Assembly (NCBI GenBank): GCA_030247675.1
Contig: JAOTRX010000002.1
Span: 310,001 to 374,000, forward strand
DNA from: Desulforhopalus sp.
GTDB lineage: Bacteria; Desulfobacterota; Desulfobulbia; Desulfobulbales; Desulfocapsaceae
DNA: 64,000 nucleotides
Direction of reading: 5' to 3'
The notes below the pieces were generated by a model, which saw only the letters and a list, made by a program, of their open reading frames with translations, made no database searches and was not told where the DNA came from. Positions within the stretch are counted from its first letter, which is position 1; each line of letters begins with the position of its first letter. The position numbers were made by a program, and so were the translations under genes. Shown one piece after another: positions 1 through 9,644 of this stretch.

Positions 1-491
1 TTCATCATCCAGCTCTGCAAAGGCTCTTCGCTTCCCTTGGTTCGGGCGTGCTCAGAAGTTCTGAGAAAAATACCTTGACCGGATCTACCTATATTTTTAT
101 ATCGGCATTTCTTTGCTCTGTAATTTTCATGAATCACCCGCACATCGCCTTTATAGCATTATCTCTTTTTATTCTGGGAGATGCCGTTGCGGCAATTGTC
201 GGGATCAGTATCGGGCGGATAAAAATCGGCAAAAAGTCCTTGGAGGGGTCAGCAGCCTGCTTTTTCCTCGGTCTATTGCTGTTCTTTTTTGTGTATCCGC
301 ATGTACCGCTGTTGCTTGACAGGTGGCAGGGGACGGTGCCGTTGCCCCTTGTTATTATAGCATCTTTCTGTAATACCCTCTTCGAACTTTTCCCCATCAG
401 CCTCGGAAGTAGATTGAAAATCAACGATAACCTTTCCGTGCCTCTCATCACTGGTACCGTTCTTCTCGCTTTATATCCGTTGCTTTCTTGA
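1..491 (+). CDS. Dolichol/diacylglycerol-polyprenol kinase family membrane protein, C-terminal part
   Basis: The reading frame is already open at the left edge (from base 3), so the true start lies outside the window. About 160 residues are visible. They contain the family pattern of a basic-Glu segment (RSSEKNTLTGSTY), hydrophobic helices, an IGD-like segment (LGDAVAAIVG) and GKKSLEGSAACF, then more membrane helices. This resembles the SEC59/VTE5-type lipid kinase and CDP-diglyceride synthetase-like superfamily, which act on isoprenoid alcohols or diacylglycerol in the inner membrane. The substrate cannot be told from the fragment. The GTG at 48 is an internal codon rather than a convincing start, because the conserved sequence continues upstream of it. 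Confidence 0.75.
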   Translation, partial: HHPALQRLFASLGSGVLRSSEKNTLTGSTYIFISAFLCSVIFMNHPHIAFIALSLFILGDAVAAIVGISIGRIKIGKKSLEGSAACFFLGLLLFFFVYPHVPLLLDRWQGTVPLPLVIIASFCNTLFELFPISLGSRLKINDNLSVPLITGTVLLALYPLLS

Positions 492-517
492 TCGTGTGGT
501 ATCGCTATCCACTTTCC

Positions 518-1219
518 CTATTGACTTGAAAATCCGCGGTAGAAAATGCCTACCCCGCCCACGTTAATTGAGAAAGATACACCACCCAGATCACCGAGAC
601 CACCAGTGAAGCCCTTGCTGGTATTAGATCCCTGGCTCGCCAAAGGCGTATAAGGATCTTCAATTGCTTCAGCGAGGAGGGGTTGTGCCGCTGGTGAGAG
701 TTCGATGGGGACGGCAAAGTCACTATTTATTAGTTGCTTTGAATCGTATTCGATCTGGGCGTGAAAAATCCCGGCTGCTGTCGATCGGGTGGAGTAGTCG
801 TTTAGAACCAGTAAACGAAATGGTTTGGTTTTTCGTATTCCTCCCAGCGTGTTTTTAAAGAGCAGAAGGTAGTCGATACCTTTAGTGTCATTTTTGGCCG
901 GAGGTAGATTGGCGGTAAATGTGCCCTTGGTTGAATTGGTCATCGGCAGGAAGAGGTAGTCTTTGGCGGCCATGGTCTTGAAATAGAGGCGGACTTCGAC
1001 CATCTCATCAGTATCTCCTGTAGTGACGCTTACCGGGATACTTTTCCCGGCGGGAGTAGAATGAATTGGACCGTGTTGAGGGGCGGTTGAGTCAACGGCC
1101 GGTGGACTGCCGGCAGATCCTTCCGCGTGTGAAGCGACAAGGGCGGAACTGGCGAGGGGGAGAAACACGGCAAGGCACCAAGCCAGCCTTGTTTGGTGAA
1201 TGATTAAAAAAGAGGTCAT
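518..1219 (-). CDS. Exported protein of unknown function
   Basis: The 233-residue product starts with a short N-terminus, a hydrophobic stretch (about residues 12-28) and an Ala-rich cleavage region, as expected of a Sec signal peptide. Residues 60-150 (VEVRLYFKTMAAKDYLFLPM and following) have the alternating pattern of a beta-sandwich domain, like immunoglobulin-type domains that follow a Pro/Thr-rich linker. The C-terminus is Gly-rich. The start is backed by a strong AAGGAGG ribosome site. It lies just downstream of the lipoprotein gene at 1284-1685 on the same strand, with an intercistronic hairpin between them, so the two are probably co-transcribed. I do not recognise a family. Confidence 0.7.
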   Translation of the reverse strand: MTSFLIIHQTRLAWCLAVFLPLASSALVASHAEGSAGSPPAVDSTAPQHGPIHSTPAGKSIPVSVTTGDTDEMVEVRLYFKTMAAKDYLFLPMTNSTKGTFTANLPPAKNDTKGIDYLLLFKNTLGGIRKTKPFRLLVLNDYSTRSTAAGIFHAQIEYDSKQLINSDFAVPIELSPAAQPLLAEAIEDPYTPLASQGSNTSKGFTGGLGDLGGVSFSINVGGVGIFYRGFSSQ

Positions 1220-1230
1220 GGGTTAACCTC

Positions 1231-1270
1231 CTTGGCGTCCCGACACGGAGGAGCCGGCCGGGACGCCAAG
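1231..1270 (-). promoter_or_regulatory. Intercistronic 11-bp hairpin abutting a ribosome-binding site
   Basis: CTTGGCGTCCC (1231-1241) and GGGACGCCAAG (1260-1270) are perfect inverted repeats around an 18-base loop. On the coding (minus) strand the 3' arm runs directly into the AAGGAGG ribosome site of the gene starting at 1219, and the loop contains CTCCTCC, which is complementary to that site. It could act as a translation control element, an mRNA processing or stability hairpin, or a weak terminator of the upstream lipoprotein gene. There is no T-tract, which argues against a simple terminator. Confidence 0.5.
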
Positions 1271-1283
1271 TTGACTGCAAGCC

Positions 1284-1685
1284 TTACTGCAATTCCTGAA
1301 TCATCTTGGCAATGATCTGTTGATCCCAGAGCTTTTGCTTGGCAATGCCGCTAGTTCCGACGGCAATCATGCGCGTATAGGTTAGAACGAGGACGTTGTT
1401 TTCACGCGGTTTTATCCAGATATACGCTCTTTCTCCGGTGTTGTCTGCGACGGTTTCTCCCGGTTTGAGGTAAACCGCTTCTATGTATTCTCCAGTTTCC
1501 TTGACAATGGCAAAGCTGAGCTTGCTTAAGGCGTTGCGGGCGGCAACCTGTACCTCTTGCGGTGTTTTCTGAAAGACGGTGCCGGTATTGGGAGCCGGTT
1601 CAACGGGAACATATTCTTTTGAGCAACCAGCCAAGGAAAAGAGGCCGATAAGAAAAAGAACTGCTAGCCTGAGTGGACCAATCAT
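1284..1685 (-). CDS. Small lipoprotein of unknown function
   Basis: The start is placed at the ATG at 1685, because AAGGAGG sits directly upstream. The longer frame adds 16 residues without a ribosome site. The 133-residue product has a hydrophobic signal segment ending in the lipobox LAGC (Cys21), so it is expected to be lipid-anchored to the inner or outer membrane. The mature part (about 112 residues) holds a mixed alpha/beta pattern, including NALSKLSFAIVKETGEYIEAVYL and AYIWIKPRENNVLVLTYTR, but I do not recognise a family. It is followed on the same strand by the exported protein at 518-1219. Confidence 0.75.
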   Translation of the reverse strand: MIGPLRLAVLFLIGLFSLAGCSKEYVPVEPAPNTGTVFQKTPQEVQVAARNALSKLSFAIVKETGEYIEAVYLKPGETVADNTGERAYIWIKPRENNVLVLTYTRMIAVGTSGIAKQKLWDQQIIAKMIQELQ

Positions 1686-2239
1686 ACATTCCTCCTTGCG
1701 GATATGGGTGAATTTAGCAACTCTCTCAAACAACTGCTCGTTCGCCGACTAAGTGCGAAAGATGTTCTTAGTCCGTGAAATTTTAATATATATCCTTTTT
1801 GCAGTTGCATTATTCTAGCATACTTGCCGGGGGGAAGCAAACCAACTCAGTGTGTAGCGGTTTTTTGTCTATCGTCCAAAGGGTGACTTAAGCCGGACAG
1901 GACAAAGTGATGCGCACAGGTAAGCCAATCGGAGCGAGATCCCTATGACCAGTTGATCTATGCCGGCAGGCATCCGGCAGCAGTAGAGCTAATCAAGGCT
2001 GAACAGGCATTGCGGGTTTGGGAAATGGAGCTTCATTGTTTTGGAAAAGCTTGGAGTAGTAGGGTTTATTTCTATTGAGCCGTTACGGAACAAGAAACAT
2101 CCCATAACGGCCCCAGAAAGTTGCCATTTCGTTTCTACCAAATCTCGGGCCGGTTCGCTCTTTGCGAGCACCTGCAATATAGGGCTTCCATGGTAACTCC
2201 CCTTACGAACCTACTCTTTCCAGAGAGTGGGTAGGATTG
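1686..2239. other. Intergenic region, 554 bp
   Basis: AT-rich sequence at about 1770-1830 probably carries the promoter of the leftward lipoprotein operon. A 55-codon open stretch on the plus strand at about 1901-2071 reads like protein (it contains DPYDQLIYAGRHPAAVELIK) but lacks a start with a ribosome site, and I do not recognise it. It may be a gene fragment. Imperfect inverted sequence at about 2192-2215 lies just past the malic enzyme stop and may be a weak terminator. Confidence 0.3.
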
Positions 2240-4450
<2,211 letters not shown>

Positions 4451-5140
4451 TCAGGCTGGCAGAGGCTTTGTGCCCGAATAAACAACGAAGTTATAATATC
4501 GGTACCAGGTGATGATATCGTTAAAGCCGGCCATTTCTAGCCAGTCGAGCTGGCTGGAAAGAGGGGACATGTGGTTTTCTCGCATACGCTCAAGGGCCTC
4601 GCTCAGCGCATTTTCTGTGATACCGCTAGCCCGCACCTTTTGCAGCCAGATCCGGGTACAGATACTTTCGGCCACCGCATTTTCGCCAAGTACCTGGTCG
4701 GCGTTAATAAAAAGTCCACCCGGTTCGAGTGCGTCGTGGACTTTCTGAAATAACTCTCTCTTCTTGCTGCCGCCCAGGTGGTGGATTGAGAGGGCGGAGA
4801 TAATCAAATCGTAGGTGCCTTTCAGGGGTTCACTGCCGTAGTCCATGACCTGGAATGTCAATCGACCACTGTCGCCAGGTGCAAATCTTGCCTCGGCGAC
4901 GCGCAGCATTTCAGGGGCAAGGTCGACTAGGGTGAGCAGGGCCCGTGGATAGAGCGCCGCAATGGCAGCGCTCAAAAGGCCGGTGCCGGCTCCGAGATCG
5001 AGGATACGCAATTCGCGATCTGGAAGAAAGGGGATGATTTCCAAGGGAATAGAGTAGAAATCGTCGTAACACGGGATTAACCGCCGACGGTCGCGGTCAT
5101 AGGTTTTGGAACTTCGGTCAGAGAGATCTTGTATGCTCAC
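4451..5140 (-). CDS. Class I SAM-dependent methyltransferase
   Basis: The start is set at the GTG at 5140, which has GAGG six bases upstream. An alternative GTG at 5191 would add 17 residues but has no ribosome site. The 229-residue product has the Rossmann-like methyltransferase fold: motif I ILDLGAGTGLLSAA, the acidic loop end TLVDLAPEML, DLIISALSIHHL (motif IV) and ALEPGGLFINADQV (motif V/VI). It resembles small-molecule methyltransferases of the Methyltransf_25 type, and the substrate cannot be told. It stands alone between maeA and the divergent NlpC/P60 gene. Confidence 0.85.
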   Translation of the reverse strand: MSIQDLSDRSSKTYDRDRRRLIPCYDDFYSIPLEIIPFLPDRELRILDLGAGTGLLSAAIAALYPRALLTLVDLAPEMLRVAEARFAPGDSGRLTFQVMDYGSEPLKGTYDLIISALSIHHLGGSKKRELFQKVHDALEPGGLFINADQVLGENAVAESICTRIWLQKVRASGITENALSEALERMRENHMSPLSSQLDWLEMAGFNDIITWYRYYNFVVYSGTKPLPA

Positions 5141-5335
5141 GGGGCACCTCGGATTTGACTTCCTGAAAAAATGAACCGCTGGTGGTCTCACACGGATCGC
5201 AATAACTGGTATATTCCGAAAATTTCGTTAACCCTATCATTGTATTTATCGTATATTTCCTTTATTATCAACGAGGTTGTGTCGGTTTGGATCGGAGCAG
5301 TTTGCTAAGAAAGGCGGAACGACAGAGAGGATACT

Positions 5336-5950
5336 ATGGATGGCGGGGCAGGGATGATGCTCGGTGCAAGGGATACAGAGAGAAGGTGCCGGACTTTTAA
5401 TATTAGCTATCTACTTGTAATAATATCTTTTGTTTTGTCGATTCAGGGCTGCGCGACAAAGGTTCATGTGACCTATGTTCCGCAACAACGGCGGGTCCTC
5501 GCAGCCGAGGCGCCTGTGGTTGCCAATACAAATATCCTCCAGCTGAAACAGCATTATGAAAAATGGCGGGGAACGCCCTATGTAGATGGCGGGATGTCAC
5601 CTTCGGGTATCGACTGCTCGGGGTTCACCCTCCTTGCTTACCGGGATTTGTTTGGTGTGTCGTTGCCGAGAACGGCGATTGAGCAGGCTGAAAGTGGCAG
5701 AGAGGTTTCAAGAGCTGCCTTGCGGACCGGAGATTTGGTCTTCTTCAACACTGGGCGAGCCAAGAAACATGTGGGTATTTACCTGGCCGAAGACCAGTTT
5801 GTGCACGCATCCCTTTCAAAGGGGGTAACCCTTTCCAGTCTAGACGATTCCTATTGGCAGGAAAAATATTGGCAGGCCAGGCGGTTACAGGCACCACCCA
5901 TGAACCAGTACAAGCAGGGTGCGCCTGTTTTCGCAGCATATCGCAGATAA
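5336..5950 (+). CDS. NlpC/P60 family lipoprotein, cell-wall peptidase
   Basis: The 204-residue product has an unusually long N-region, a hydrophobic segment and a lipobox-like SIQGC (Cys39), so it is predicted to be a membrane-anchored lipoprotein in the periplasm. The C-terminal NlpC/P60 domain shows the catalytic Cys in GIDCSGF (about Cys94), the His in KHVGIY (about 145) and the second His in QFVHAS (about 157). These enzymes cleave D-Glu-diaminopimelate or related bonds of peptidoglycan stem peptides. The domain layout resembles Spr/MepS of E. coli. GAGAGG precedes the chosen ATG. The MipA/OmpV gene follows on the same strand after about 100 bp. Confidence 0.9.
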   Translation: MDGGAGMMLGARDTERRCRTFNISYLLVIISFVLSIQGCATKVHVTYVPQQRRVLAAEAPVVANTNILQLKQHYEKWRGTPYVDGGMSPSGIDCSGFTLLAYRDLFGVSLPRTAIEQAESGREVSRAALRTGDLVFFNTGRAKKHVGIYLAEDQFVHASLSKGVTLSSLDDSYWQEKYWQARRLQAPPMNQYKQGAPVFAAYRR

Positions 5951-6054
5951 ATATATGATACTCAGCCCCGCTGATTTGCCCATGTCATCAAAGGGCGTTG
6001 GGAAAAAAATCCGCAGGGCCCAAAAGTTTCACTGTGGGATGAGTGAGGAGAAGG

Positions 6055-6912
6055 ATGGGTAAAGGAAATAAGTTTCTACTGGTTGGGTTGTCTGCGGCAC
6101 TTTGGTGCTCAGGGGTATACGCAAGTGAATCGTCGACTCCGCCGGTGGAAAAACTGCCGCTTTACGAGTATGGAATTGTTGGTTTGGGGGCCACCATCCC
6201 GCATTACACAGGGTCGGATGAATATCAGGTCTATGCCTTTCCCGCGCCATATTTTGTTTACCGGGGCGAGGTATTAAAGGCAGATCGAGAAGGGATTCGC
6301 GGCATTTTCTGGCAGTCGAAGAAAGTTGAAATGGATATCTCCATGAACGGAAACCCTCCAGCAGGAGATAACAAGGCCAGAGAAGGTATGGATGACCTCG
6401 ACGCCCTGGGTGAAATTGGTCCAGCAGTCAATTTCTATTTCTACGAATACGGAGAGAGGGACTCTCTCTTTCTCCAGGCAGATCTGCGGGCGGCGTTTTC
6501 CTTTGATTTTGAAGACGGACTCGATATGGGGTATGAAGGGTACGTATCAGATTTAACGTTGATATTCAGGGACTCGAGGATCTTCAAGGAAGAGAAAATT
6601 CGCTTTCATCTCAGTACCGGAATACGCTTTGCCGATGCCGAGATGCATAGCTACTTCTACGATGTTGCTCGTGATGAGGTCACGGTAAACAGGCAATACT
6701 ACAAGGCGGATGGTGGCTATAGCGGGTTACAACTGTCCGGAAGTATCACCAAGGAGTTGACCTCCAGTTTTTGGGTCAGCGCTTACGGCAGATGGATAAA
6801 CAGTAGCGGTGCGGCCTTTGAGGATAGCCCTCTCGTCGAAACCCACAACAACTATATTATTGGCGCTATGCTGGTTTGGAAATGGGGGGAATCGGAATCC
6901 CTTGAGCCATAA
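6055..6912 (+). CDS. MipA/OmpV family outer membrane protein
   Basis: The start is placed at the ATG at 6055, with GAGGAG upstream; a GTG at 6043 is the longer option. The 285-residue product has a signal peptide ending VYA-SES. The mature region begins GLGATIPHYTGSDEYQVYAFP, the typical opening of MipA/OmpV proteins, and continues as amphipathic beta-strands ending in an aromatic-rich C-terminal strand. E. coli MipA scaffolds murein-synthesising enzymes, and OmpV-type proteins are adhesins or osmoregulated barrels. The neighbouring peptidoglycan hydrolase gives a loose contextual link to the cell wall. Function here is inferred from family only. Confidence 0.85.
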   Translation: MGKGNKFLLVGLSAALWCSGVYASESSTPPVEKLPLYEYGIVGLGATIPHYTGSDEYQVYAFPAPYFVYRGEVLKADREGIRGIFWQSKKVEMDISMNGNPPAGDNKAREGMDDLDALGEIGPAVNFYFYEYGERDSLFLQADLRAAFSFDFEDGLDMGYEGYVSDLTLIFRDSRIFKEEKIRFHLSTGIRFADAEMHSYFYDVARDEVTVNRQYYKADGGYSGLQLSGSITKELTSSFWVSAYGRWINSSGAAFEDSPLVETHNNYIIGAMLVWKWGESESLEP

Positions 6913-7130
6913 GGCTATGTGCCAGAGTACCTATCTCGTCTTTTCTATGTTTCTCGGGAAATTGTGTGCTCCTTCTTCGCGAATACGTACCTGGTAATAA
7001 TGTATTCCGATGATCGGGGATGGGAGGAAGGGCCCCATTCCCTCAATTCATCTCTTCCCGAGCCCTCTTTGGTGCCGCCCAAACACTTTTCTGGTCCCCC
7101 AGAGCAATTGGTCGGAGAGTGAATTGCAGA

Positions 7131-7616
7131 CTATCCTTGGAAAATGAAAAACTTCCGCACCGCGTAGTTGATCATTACCGACGTGAAGATGTTGGCGACA
7201 AAGGCATAGGTCGTGAGCAGGCCGAAACGTTTGATGAGAATGCCCATCAGCATGGTTCCCAGGAAGGCACTTATTCCCGAAACAGCGTAAAATAACAGGA
7301 TTTCGATAACAATAGGATATTTTCCAGCCTGAAAGACAAAGAGAATGTTGGTGATATAGGCCACCATATTGGCTACAAGAAAGGCGATGAAGTTGCCGAT
7401 CATCGAGTTGCGGGCCCTGGTGGTGACGTTGACTTTGTGGATGGCTAAGTTGAATAATCGAACTGCATGGTCTCTTTCCTGCAATGAAGGAAAGATTTTC
7501 CAGGCGATAAGGTGAAATATAGTGATATGAGTAACAGTGGCAAGGCCGCCTGCCAGGGCGTACTTGATGAACTGCAGGAGGGCCGGATTATCCAGGATCA
7601 TGTTACTGACTTCCAT
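7131..7616 (-). CDS. GtrA family membrane protein
   Basis: The 161-residue, four-helix membrane protein has the GtrA signatures: the opening LLQFIKYALAGGLATVTHITIFHL, the central NFIAFLVANMVAYITNILFVF and the end VMINYAVRKFFIF. GtrA-type proteins flip polyprenyl-phosphate-linked sugars or take part in cell-surface polysaccharide synthesis. A charged loop of about 30 residues (SLQERDHAVRLFNLAIHKVN and following) sits between helices 1 and 2 and is longer than in typical members of about 120-140 residues. An internal ATG at 7601, with GGAAG upstream, is an alternative start. No partner glycosyltransferase is adjacent, so the substrate is unknown. Confidence 0.85.
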   Translation of the reverse strand: MEVSNMILDNPALLQFIKYALAGGLATVTHITIFHLIAWKIFPSLQERDHAVRLFNLAIHKVNVTTRARNSMIGNFIAFLVANMVAYITNILFVFQAGKYPIVIEILLFYAVSGISAFLGTMLMGILIKRFGLLTTYAFVANIFTSVMINYAVRKFFIFQG

Positions 7617-7751
7617 TTGAATTTTCGGGTGGGATAGCGCTTTTGGCTATGAGTTTGGCAGTCTGTACCAGATCCGAAAAGAGAATGCCAGATGGAATGG
7701 GATACGGCCGGTTCTCTTCTTGATGAGCGTGCCACTATGTAACATCAGGGA

Positions 7752-7922
7752 CTACTCTTCTTTTTTTACTTCCCGGATGGTAATATTCGCACCGGTTGAC
7801 GCTTGAACGCAGCGCGATTTGTAGAGGACTTCCATTTGTTGCAAGGCCATATCAAGGGCCTTGTCGTCTTCAATGTCAAGCTGCTTGCCGGTATCGATAG
7901 TGCTTTGTGGTTTGGTATCCAT
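7752..7922 (-). CDS. Small acidic protein of unknown function
   Basis: A 56-residue product starting at the ATG at 7922, which has AAGGA seven bases upstream. The longer frame to 8021 has no ribosome site. It is charged and soluble, with a helical stretch (IEDDKALDMALQQMEVLYKSRC) followed by a short strand-like end, TGANITIREVKKEE. There is no recognised domain. It lies divergent from the bactofilin-ATPase gene, with about 240 bp between them. Confidence 0.5.
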   Translation of the reverse strand: MDTKPQSTIDTGKQLDIEDDKALDMALQQMEVLYKSRCVQASTGANITIREVKKEE

Positions 7923-8159
7923 CGGGTGTCCTTGGGTTGGAAAAAACGTCGTTATTGTCTTCTGTGGCTGAAGGTGTAATCTCTCATGCCAGAAAGTACG
8001 AATTCGCCAATCAGTTATCAACCCTTATTTTAGTCAGCACTCGTCAAAATATGATAAAGCCGGCCTTGGATCTCCCGCTGGATTGGGAAAACCTGGCTCT
8101 TTATGGGTAGATAGATGGCAATATCCACTCTCCTTCGAGCTAAAGGAGGATGTACAATT

Positions 8160-8282
8160 ATGATTGCAGAAAAAAGCATGTTTTTCTTGCGGCTGGCGCG
8201 GAACATGCGACCATTTGCACCAATGGATCGCGAAAAGATGTTTATGATTGGCCCGATGCGGGTCCCGGCGAGTGGCTCATGA
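8160..8282 (+). CDS. Possible 40-residue upstream ORF, translationally coupled
   Basis: A short Met- and Arg-rich frame begins at the ATG at 8160, ten bases after AAAGGAGG, the only good ribosome site in this region. Its TGA stop (8280-8282) overlaps the ATG at 8279 of the bactofilin-ATPase gene in the ATGA arrangement typical of coupled translation. The peptide has no recognisable motif. It may be a leader peptide, or merely the shadow of an upstream start of the larger gene: the frame opening at 8150 would add 43 residues to that protein, but the ribosome site would then touch its start codon. Confidence 0.35.
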   Translation: MIAEKSMFFLRLARNMRPFAPMDREKMFMIGPMRVPASGS

Positions 8283-9442
8283 TTCATGAATATGAAAGTA
8301 TAATAACCAAACAGATGGTTATCTCCGGGCGGGTAGAGTGTCGTGGCCGGGTGGTTCTCGAAGGGGCGCTAGAGGGTTCATTCTCCGGCCAGGATCTTGA
8401 TATTCGGGAAACCGGAAGGGTGGCCGGAGACATTGCCGCCAAGGTGATCAGTTGCGCCGGCCACATGGAAGGGTCGGTCATTACCGAGTCCTTGACCTTG
8501 CTGCGAACCGGTCGCCATGTCGGGACGGTGGAGACCATAAAGCTTGCCGTTGAACCCGGGGCTATTCTTGATTGTGCTTTGCAAAGTGGTGCAGCACGTG
8601 GCAACGGCCCGGTTGTATGCGCTACCGTCGGTACAGTGCAGCCTGTGGTTGACCTTAGCCCCTTACTTACAGCCTTTCGAGAAGGTATCAGGCCTTGCTG
8701 CATGGATGTTCCTTGGTCGGAACGTCTTGAAATGTATAGCCAGCTTCTGGAGCTTCTTGAAAAAGGTAAACACCTTGTCAAGGTCACCGGCGAATCGGGT
8801 AGCGGCAAATCACAGTTGATCGAAAAGCTGCGGCAGGCCTTGCCGGCGTTTTATGAGGTTCTTCTTGTTAAGGACCTGAGTGGATCGGTTATTGCCATTC
8901 TGCAGGAAGTCGCGGCTGGTCTGAAAATTTCTGGTTATTCTGAGGCATCCCAGTCTGAACTGTTGAGTCAAATTAAGGCCGTTCTTGGTGACAAGAGGCG
9001 GGCCGGTCGGCGGGTGGTGCTCCTGGTAGATGATGTCGAACAGATGTATCCCGCCGCCATGGAAGGGATGATTCGATCTCTAACTAATGCCTATGATCAC
9101 GAGAATGGCGAGGAGATGCTACAGATTGTCCTCGTCGGTACCAAGGAAATGGACAGTAAAATGGTTGCAACCACGACTGAATATTTCGAAGACGAGACCA
9201 ATTGCCAGCTCCATCTTGAACCACTGAACATCAAAGATACTGCTGATTATCTCCGTTTCTGCCTGCAACTTGCTGCGGGCGGCGGGGGCGGCTACTCAAC
9301 TGCCCTTTTTCCCTATGAAACCATTCGCAAGATTCATGCCTTGAGCCATGGTAATATTGCGGCCATCAATCGCCTTGCCGATAAAGCCTTGCGCAATGCC
9401 CACGCCTCTGGGGCATCGGAAGTGTTTGCCAAATTCCTCTAA
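8279..9442 (+). CDS. Bactofilin domain fused to an ExeA/MshM-type AAA ATPase
   Basis: The 387-residue product has two parts. Residues 1-105 form a bactofilin (DUF583) beta-helix with the repeated ISGRVECRGRVVLEGALEG / RVAGDIAAKVISCAGHMEGSV pattern of these cytoskeletal polymers. Residues 145-385 form an AAA ATPase of the ExeA/GspA/MshM kind: Walker A GESGSGKS (171-178), Walker B VVLLVDD (246-252) and a C-terminal helical lid (HALSHGNIAAINRLADKAL). Family ATPases assist insertion or assembly of secretion and pilus machinery; bactofilins make membrane-associated scaffolds. The start at 8279 overlaps the stop of a short upstream frame. No secretion or pilus genes are adjacent. A few T-rich bases after the stop (9453-9470) may end transcription. 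Confidence 0.85.
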   Translation: MIHEYESIITKQMVISGRVECRGRVVLEGALEGSFSGQDLDIRETGRVAGDIAAKVISCAGHMEGSVITESLTLLRTGRHVGTVETIKLAVEPGAILDCALQSGAARGNGPVVCATVGTVQPVVDLSPLLTAFREGIRPCCMDVPWSERLEMYSQLLELLEKGKHLVKVTGESGSGKSQLIEKLRQALPAFYEVLLVKDLSGSVIAILQEVAAGLKISGYSEASQSELLSQIKAVLGDKRRAGRRVVLLVDDVEQMYPAAMEGMIRSLTNAYDHENGEEMLQIVLVGTKEMDSKMVATTTEYFEDETNCQLHLEPLNIKDTADYLRFCLQLAAGGGGGYSTALFPYETIRKIHALSHGNIAAINRLADKALRNAHASGASEVFAKFL

Positions 9443-9644
9443 TGCCCCGGGACTTCGTTTTTTGTTTTTTCAGATTCCCAAAGGAGAGCGGCACTCTGAA
9501 AGACATCCTTGGTATTCATCTGCAGTCTCGAGAAGAAGAAAGTAATTCCAAAAGAACAGGGATTCATATTTGCAAACTGCCATCAATTTGAGCGATAATC
9601 TGCTGACCAAAGCTGAATAAGGGCACTAAAACCCAGGTGGGAAA

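Noticed and set aside
5138..5191. GTG at 5191 as the start of the methyltransferase
   Set aside because: The GTG at 5140 has a well-spaced GAGG; the extra 17 residues are not family-like.
9470..9520. Glycine-riboswitch-like words (GGAGAG … ACTCT … GAC) upstream of gcvT
   Set aside because: The conserved core (CCGACGG-type internal loops and the second stem) is missing, and the region is too short for one complete aptamer.
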